Of a DNA stretch of 64,000 bases, positions 60,581 through 64,000 are shown one piece after another (position 1 is the stretch's first letter; every line of letters begins with the position of its first letter). Location of the stretch: assembly GCA_024234875.1 (NCBI GenBank), contig JACKNM010000006.1, forward strand, positions 124,001 through 188,000, in the 5' to 3' direction. Source of the stretch: Ectothiorhodospiraceae bacterium. GTDB taxonomy: Bacteria > Pseudomonadota > Gammaproteobacteria > HK1. The notes under the pieces are model-generated. The model did no database searches. It saw only the letters and a list, made by a program, of their open reading frames with translations, and was not told the DNA's origin. Position numbers and translations under genes: made by a program.

Positions 60581-62074
60581 TCACTGCCCGAGCGGCGTGA
60601 ACCTCGTCTGCAGCCAGGCGCCGATGTCTTCCGCCTCTTGCGCGGTCAACGGCACGAAGCTCATGCGGTGCTCGGTGTGGGCCTCGGTCGCCTTCGAGCG
60701 CCAGGCGAGCTCGCGCATCCGCTCCGGGCGCTCCGGCGAGGCCGTCTTGTAGATGAGGGGGCCTGACGCGCGCTGGTTCCGCGGATAGTGCCAGTGCCCG
60801 CCCTCGCGCTTGCCGGCGCCGTCCTCGCCGTGGCAGCTCTGGCAGCGGTCACGGTACAGCGACGCCCCGGCCGCCACGTCACCCGGGACCACCGGTGCCG
60901 CACGTGGCGGCGGCGCGTCGGTCCCGGCCACGAACTGACGATCCTTGTCGTCGCCGGTGTCGAGCTTGCGCCGGAGCTCCACCGTCCAGCGGTGGGTATC
61001 GCGGTCGTAGCGCGCGACCGCGAGCACATCGGCGCGACTCCCGGTGGAGGGTCGGGTGATCGAGAACGGCACGCTGACGCCGTCGGCAAAGCGCATCTCG
61101 GGCGTGATGCGCAGCAGGTCGTCCTCGGTGAGCGACTCGGTGCGATGGCCTGCAGTCGCGTAGCGGCCGGCCTCGAAATCGGCGCGGCTCACGTAGGCGG
61201 GCACGCTCGCGTCGCCGAAGCCCAGCGCCTTGGCGTCGTTGTCGAGGTCCGGGGTCTGCCCGTCGTCGGACTTGCGGCCGTTGTACGAGCCCTCGCCGTG
61301 AACGAGGTGTGCGTCCTTGAGGGTGTTGGCGGGGCGCGAGCGCGTCGCTTGCCAGTGCCAGATGTCCGCCATGTCGCCCTCGAGCGCGGTGTGCATCGCC
61401 ACCACGCCTTCGCCGATCGGCTCGTGCGCGGGATCGCCGGAGTCCACCAGATTGGCGTGGCAGTAGGCGGCGCAGCCGAATCCGCCGTCGCGAAACGCAC
61501 GCTGGCGGTCGACGATCGGGAACATGAAGAACACCCGGTCCTCGCTCTCGACACCGGTGAGGGTGTCGTCGCGATTCACCGCGCGCGCCGCCGGTGCGCC
61601 CGGGTTGGGGGCGACGTGCGGCTGCTTGCGCCACTTGCCGTCGTGCATCTGCCATCGATTGCGGTCGATCGACGCGTCGTGGTTGGCGTCCTCGAAGTCG
61701 ACCACGAAGTAGATGTGCTCGCCGTCCCAGGCCGAGCCCACGCGGATGTCGACCGGAACGACGTCGTAGAACTCGCTGAGGGGGTAGTTGTTCATCACCC
61801 GGGCGGGGAACACGGTGAGGTGTGCCGGATCCCAGTCGTCGAGCTTGCCGTCGGGGACGATCGCCCCGTCCGCGACGCGCGGCGAGATCACCACCTGAGG
61901 GGAGATTCGGGTCGGATCGGCCTGCTCCTGGAAGTCGAGGAAGAGCAGGTTCGAGCCACCGTGATTGTGGGAATTCTCGGTCACTGCCAGCGCGAAGTAG
62001 GTGTCGGCGGGGCTGGCCGCGACCAGCGGCGAGGCGAACGCCGCCAGCAGGGGCAGCGCACGTAGACGAGTCAT
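60581..62074 (-). CDS. Secreted heme protein: ethylbenzene-dehydrogenase-like domain plus C-terminal cytochrome c
   Basis: 497 residues. A signal peptide (MTRLRALPLLAAFASPLVAAS) leads into an EB_dh-like heme-binding domain: PDGKLDDWDPAHLTVFPAR near residue 75 and IYFVVDFEDANHD near 120 are its opening strands. An unusual C-x3-CH site (GCAAYCHANL, about residue 200) could bind another heme. The C-terminal 100 residues form a class I cytochrome c with CQSCHGEDGAGK (about residue 410) and a later methionine in EHRMSFVPLT as likely axial ligand. Periplasmic electron-transfer protein, sometimes partnered with molybdenum enzymes, but none is near here. Transcribed on the same strand and just before the 3' end of the N,N-dimethylformamidase-like gene is encountered. 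Confidence 0.82.
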   Translation of the reverse strand: MTRLRALPLLAAFASPLVAASPADTYFALAVTENSHNHGGSNLLFLDFQEQADPTRISPQVVISPRVADGAIVPDGKLDDWDPAHLTVFPARVMNNYPLSEFYDVVPVDIRVGSAWDGEHIYFVVDFEDANHDASIDRNRWQMHDGKWRKQPHVAPNPGAPAARAVNRDDTLTGVESEDRVFFMFPIVDRQRAFRDGGFGCAAYCHANLVDSGDPAHEPIGEGVVAMHTALEGDMADIWHWQATRSRPANTLKDAHLVHGEGSYNGRKSDDGQTPDLDNDAKALGFGDASVPAYVSRADFEAGRYATAGHRTESLTEDDLLRITPEMRFADGVSVPFSITRPSTGSRADVLAVARYDRDTHRWTVELRRKLDTGDDKDRQFVAGTDAPPPRAAPVVPGDVAAGASLYRDRCQSCHGEDGAGKREGGHWHYPRNQRASGPLIYKTASPERPERMRELAWRSKATEAHTEHRMSFVPLTAQEAEDIGAWLQTRFTPLGQ

Positions 62075-62163
62075 CGGGTTCTCCTGCAGGTCCGTGCGAC
62101 GCGGCGGAGCCCGGTTCCGGGCTCCGTCGACTCGGCGCCGATTCTACCGTTCGCGGTGGGCTC

Positions 62164-64000
62164 TCAGGCGGTGATGGTCACTCGTACCGACCCTGTCGGG
62201 GTCTCGAGATTCCCGCTGTCGTCGACCGCGCGGCAGACGAGCTCGTAGCTGCCCGGGCCTGGCGGCGTCCAGGTGTGGCGCCAGGACTCGCGACCATCGG
62301 CCGGATGCCAGCTCGCGCCGCCGTCGGTCGAGACCTCGACGCCGGCGACGCAGCCGCCACCGGTGTCGATCGCGGTGCCGCTGACCGACACCGGCCCGAG
62401 GCCGGCGGTCGCGCCGTCGCGCGGGGTGTGAATCACCGATGCGGGTGGCTCGTGGTCGGTGGAGGCAGCGGCCGGCACGAGGTCCGGCTGCAGCGTCGCC
62501 GGCTGCACGCCCATGTCGGCGAACAGGTTCACCGTCGCCTGCTGGATGTTGCGATCCGGCCCGTTCGGATCGACGCCGACCCGCGTGGTGTTGATGTTCA
62601 CGCGCTCCGGCGGCACCCCGGTCTCGGTGTCGTGGTGGGCGTCGAGACCCCATGCCCACTGCACCGTCCCCGCCCCGAACACCAGCGCACCGCTCGCATG
62701 GCGGTACATCACCAGGTGGTGGGTCGCGGTGCCGGAATCGAACACCGAGCCGCAGTCCTGCACGTAGGGCACGCCGTCGATGGTGGTCTCCGAGAGCCGG
62801 AACAGGCCGGGTGGCCGGAAACCGTTGTCGATGTCCTCGTCCCACTCGTGGCCGAGCAGGCCCTTGAGCAGCACCGCGCACTCACCGGGGCGCAGCCTCG
62901 CCACCTCGGTGTTGCGCCAGAACCGCAGATGCGCGTACTCGGCCGGCACGATCAGTGGATCGTTGCGCCAGGCGTTGACGGTGAAGATGGTCCCGGTGAG
63001 CGCGTTCTCCGGCTGCGGCCCCTCCGGGTTGAAGGGGCGGGAGTCGCGCCAGGTTCCGGTCCACACGTCCGGCACCGGATCGATCTTCGCGTTGTCGTGG
63101 GTCTCCTTGTAGGTGACCAGCGTGCGGTAGTCCTCCGCGGAGCCGTCGATGCTGGGCTCCCATCGAGTCTTCCAGAACACCTCGTTGCCGCTGAAGAACC
63201 CGAGGTTCACACCGGCGTCGCGCGCGGCCTCGACGTTGCGGCGCTGGCTCGCCGACCAGTACTCGTCGTGGGCGACCGACAGGAACAGGCGGTGGTTCTT
63301 GATCAACTCGCCGCGGCGGTCGCTGTCGACCCCGGTGGTGTAGGTGACGTCGTAGCCGTTCGCCTCCAGGAAGCGCACGAACGGGTACTCGCCGTTGAAG
63401 ACCGTGTTCACCGCGCGGTAGTGACGGGTCTCGAGCGGGCGGTTGTAGCTCACCTTGTAGGCGCGCGGTGGGCCGCCGTGCTGGCGCGGGTACTCGGGGT
63501 CGAGTCGGCCATAGGTGCAGTGACCACCGTAGCGGTTGTAGGCCTGCCAGGTGGTGTCGGCGGTCTGGAACAGGACGTCGGAGCGGCTCGCGTCGTCGCG
63601 GACCACGAAGTAGATGTGGCTCGCGCGCGGCTCGCGCAGCGCGATGCGCAGCCGCCCGTGGCCGAGCGATCCGTAGGCGTGGGCGACCGCCGCGGGGCGC
63701 TCGGCGGGCTCGGTGGGCGAGTTGTCGGCGCGCCAGCTCGTCGGGCCGTCGTCCATTCGCACCAGGCGAGCGAAGTAGATGCCCGAGGTGGCGTCGGCCG
63801 GTGATTGCCACGAGGCCGAGACCGCCCAGTTGCCGCAGTCGTAGAGCCGGGTGTCGGGATCGCGCAGGCCTTCGGGTTGCGCCTGCGGAAGCGGTACCGA
63901 GGGGCGGATGGTGTCGACGAGTCGCGCCCCCATGCCGCCGTAGTAGCCCATGCGGTAGATGTCGATGCGGTAGTCGTCGGAGTCGGTCTTGATCTTGAAG
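62164..64000 (-). CDS. N,N-dimethylformamidase beta-subunit-like protein (partial, 5' end outside window)
   Basis: The frame continues without stop to the window edge, so the N-terminus is missing. At least 612 residues are present. The visible start region reads FKIKTDSDDYRIDIYRMGYYGGMGARL, the typical opening of a dimethylformamidase large-subunit-like domain. Later blocks are DTTWQAYNRYGG, GENGYDVTYTTGVDSDRRGELIKNHRLFLSVAHDEYWS-type stretches and a glutamine-amidotransferase-like fold. The C-terminal 100 residues form an Ig-like domain (SVSGTAIDTGGGCVAGVEVSTDGGASW...VRVTITA), as in related secreted proteins. The enzyme class hydrolyses amides; whether this member does is unclear. Downstream (lower coordinates) the cytochrome gene starts 90 bases on. 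Confidence 0.75.
   Translation of the reverse strand, partial: FKIKTDSDDYRIDIYRMGYYGGMGARLVDTIRPSVPLPQAQPEGLRDPDTRLYDCGNWAVSASWQSPADATSGIYFARLVRMDDGPTSWRADNSPTEPAERPAAVAHAYGSLGHGRLRIALREPRASHIYFVVRDDASRSDVLFQTADTTWQAYNRYGGHCTYGRLDPEYPRQHGGPPRAYKVSYNRPLETRHYRAVNTVFNGEYPFVRFLEANGYDVTYTTGVDSDRRGELIKNHRLFLSVAHDEYWSASQRRNVEAARDAGVNLGFFSGNEVFWKTRWEPSIDGSAEDYRTLVTYKETHDNAKIDPVPDVWTGTWRDSRPFNPEGPQPENALTGTIFTVNAWRNDPLIVPAEYAHLRFWRNTEVARLRPGECAVLLKGLLGHEWDEDIDNGFRPPGLFRLSETTIDGVPYVQDCGSVFDSGTATHHLVMYRHASGALVFGAGTVQWAWGLDAHHDTETGVPPERVNINTTRVGVDPNGPDRNIQQATVNLFADMGVQPATLQPDLVPAAASTDHEPPASVIHTPRDGATAGLGPVSVSGTAIDTGGGCVAGVEVSTDGGASWHPADGRESWRHTWTPPGPGSYELVCRAVDDSGNLETPTGSVRVTITA

Overview
The window is high-GC DNA (about 70% by eye) from a Gram-negative bacterium. 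Signs of an outer membrane are a DUF945/YdgA protein, a LolA-like carrier, a beta-barrel, a PEP-CTERM protein and a lipobox lipoprotein. The mix best fits an uncultured or environmental proteobacterium, probably gamma- or betaproteobacterial. There is no rRNA, tRNA, CRISPR array or recognisable insertion sequence. The density of long open frames on both strands is a GC artefact: almost every real gene is mirrored by an antisense frame, and I list only genes supported by domains, start signals or arrangement.

Layout. 0-5 kb: stand-alone metabolic genes (DUF945, tandem GFA protein, iron-sulfur CCG protein, aldo/keto reductase). 5.2-10.3 kb: a probable Fur-controlled iron operon (imelysin, di-heme cytochrome, second imelysin, DUF1513) behind a 19-bp Fur-box-like palindrome. 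10.4-13.4 kb: TauD-type dioxygenase, membrane protein, monoacylglycerol-lipase-like hydrolase. 13.7-19.9 kb: a five-gene biosynthetic-looking run (thioester-reductase-like SDR, second SDR, PP-loop ATPase, acyl-AMP ligase, N-acyl amino acid synthase-like acyltransferase fused to a cyclic-nucleotide-binding domain). 20.4-25.9 kb: PEP-CTERM protein behind a near-consensus sigma-54 promoter, a PrsT-like TPR lipoprotein, and a second PEP-CTERM-type acyltransferase. 25.9-35.2 kb: a patatin-like lipase and an MMPL transporter, both with cyclic-nucleotide-binding domains, then a LolA-like carrier and an outer-membrane barrel.

35-51 kb is dominated by three large secreted proteins ending in calcium-binding thrombospondin type-3 repeats. 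One has 13 sialidase/VPS10-like repeats, one has 14 tandem repeats of about 112 residues, and one is glycine-rich. A secernin-type C69 hydrolase, a phytanoyl-CoA dioxygenase-like protein, a secreted zincin and a TIM-barrel isomerase lie among them. 51-64 kb is metabolic: a dehydrogenase/CoxG/TPP-enzyme operon, an FMN 2-hydroxyacid oxidase, an orphan peptide-type solute-binding protein, phosphoenolpyruvate carboxylase, a secreted heme protein, and the 3' part of an N,N-dimethylformamidase-like gene running off the end.

The part most worth attention is 13.7-35.2 kb. It combines acyl activation, acyl reduction, two N-acyltransferases, a lipase, an MMPL exporter, a periplasmic carrier and an outer-membrane barrel with the PEP-CTERM sorting context. 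Three of the proteins carry cyclic-nucleotide-binding domains. I infer a nucleotide-regulated acyl-lipid synthesis and export system tied to cell-surface protein sorting; the genes are read from sequence, the system is a hypothesis.
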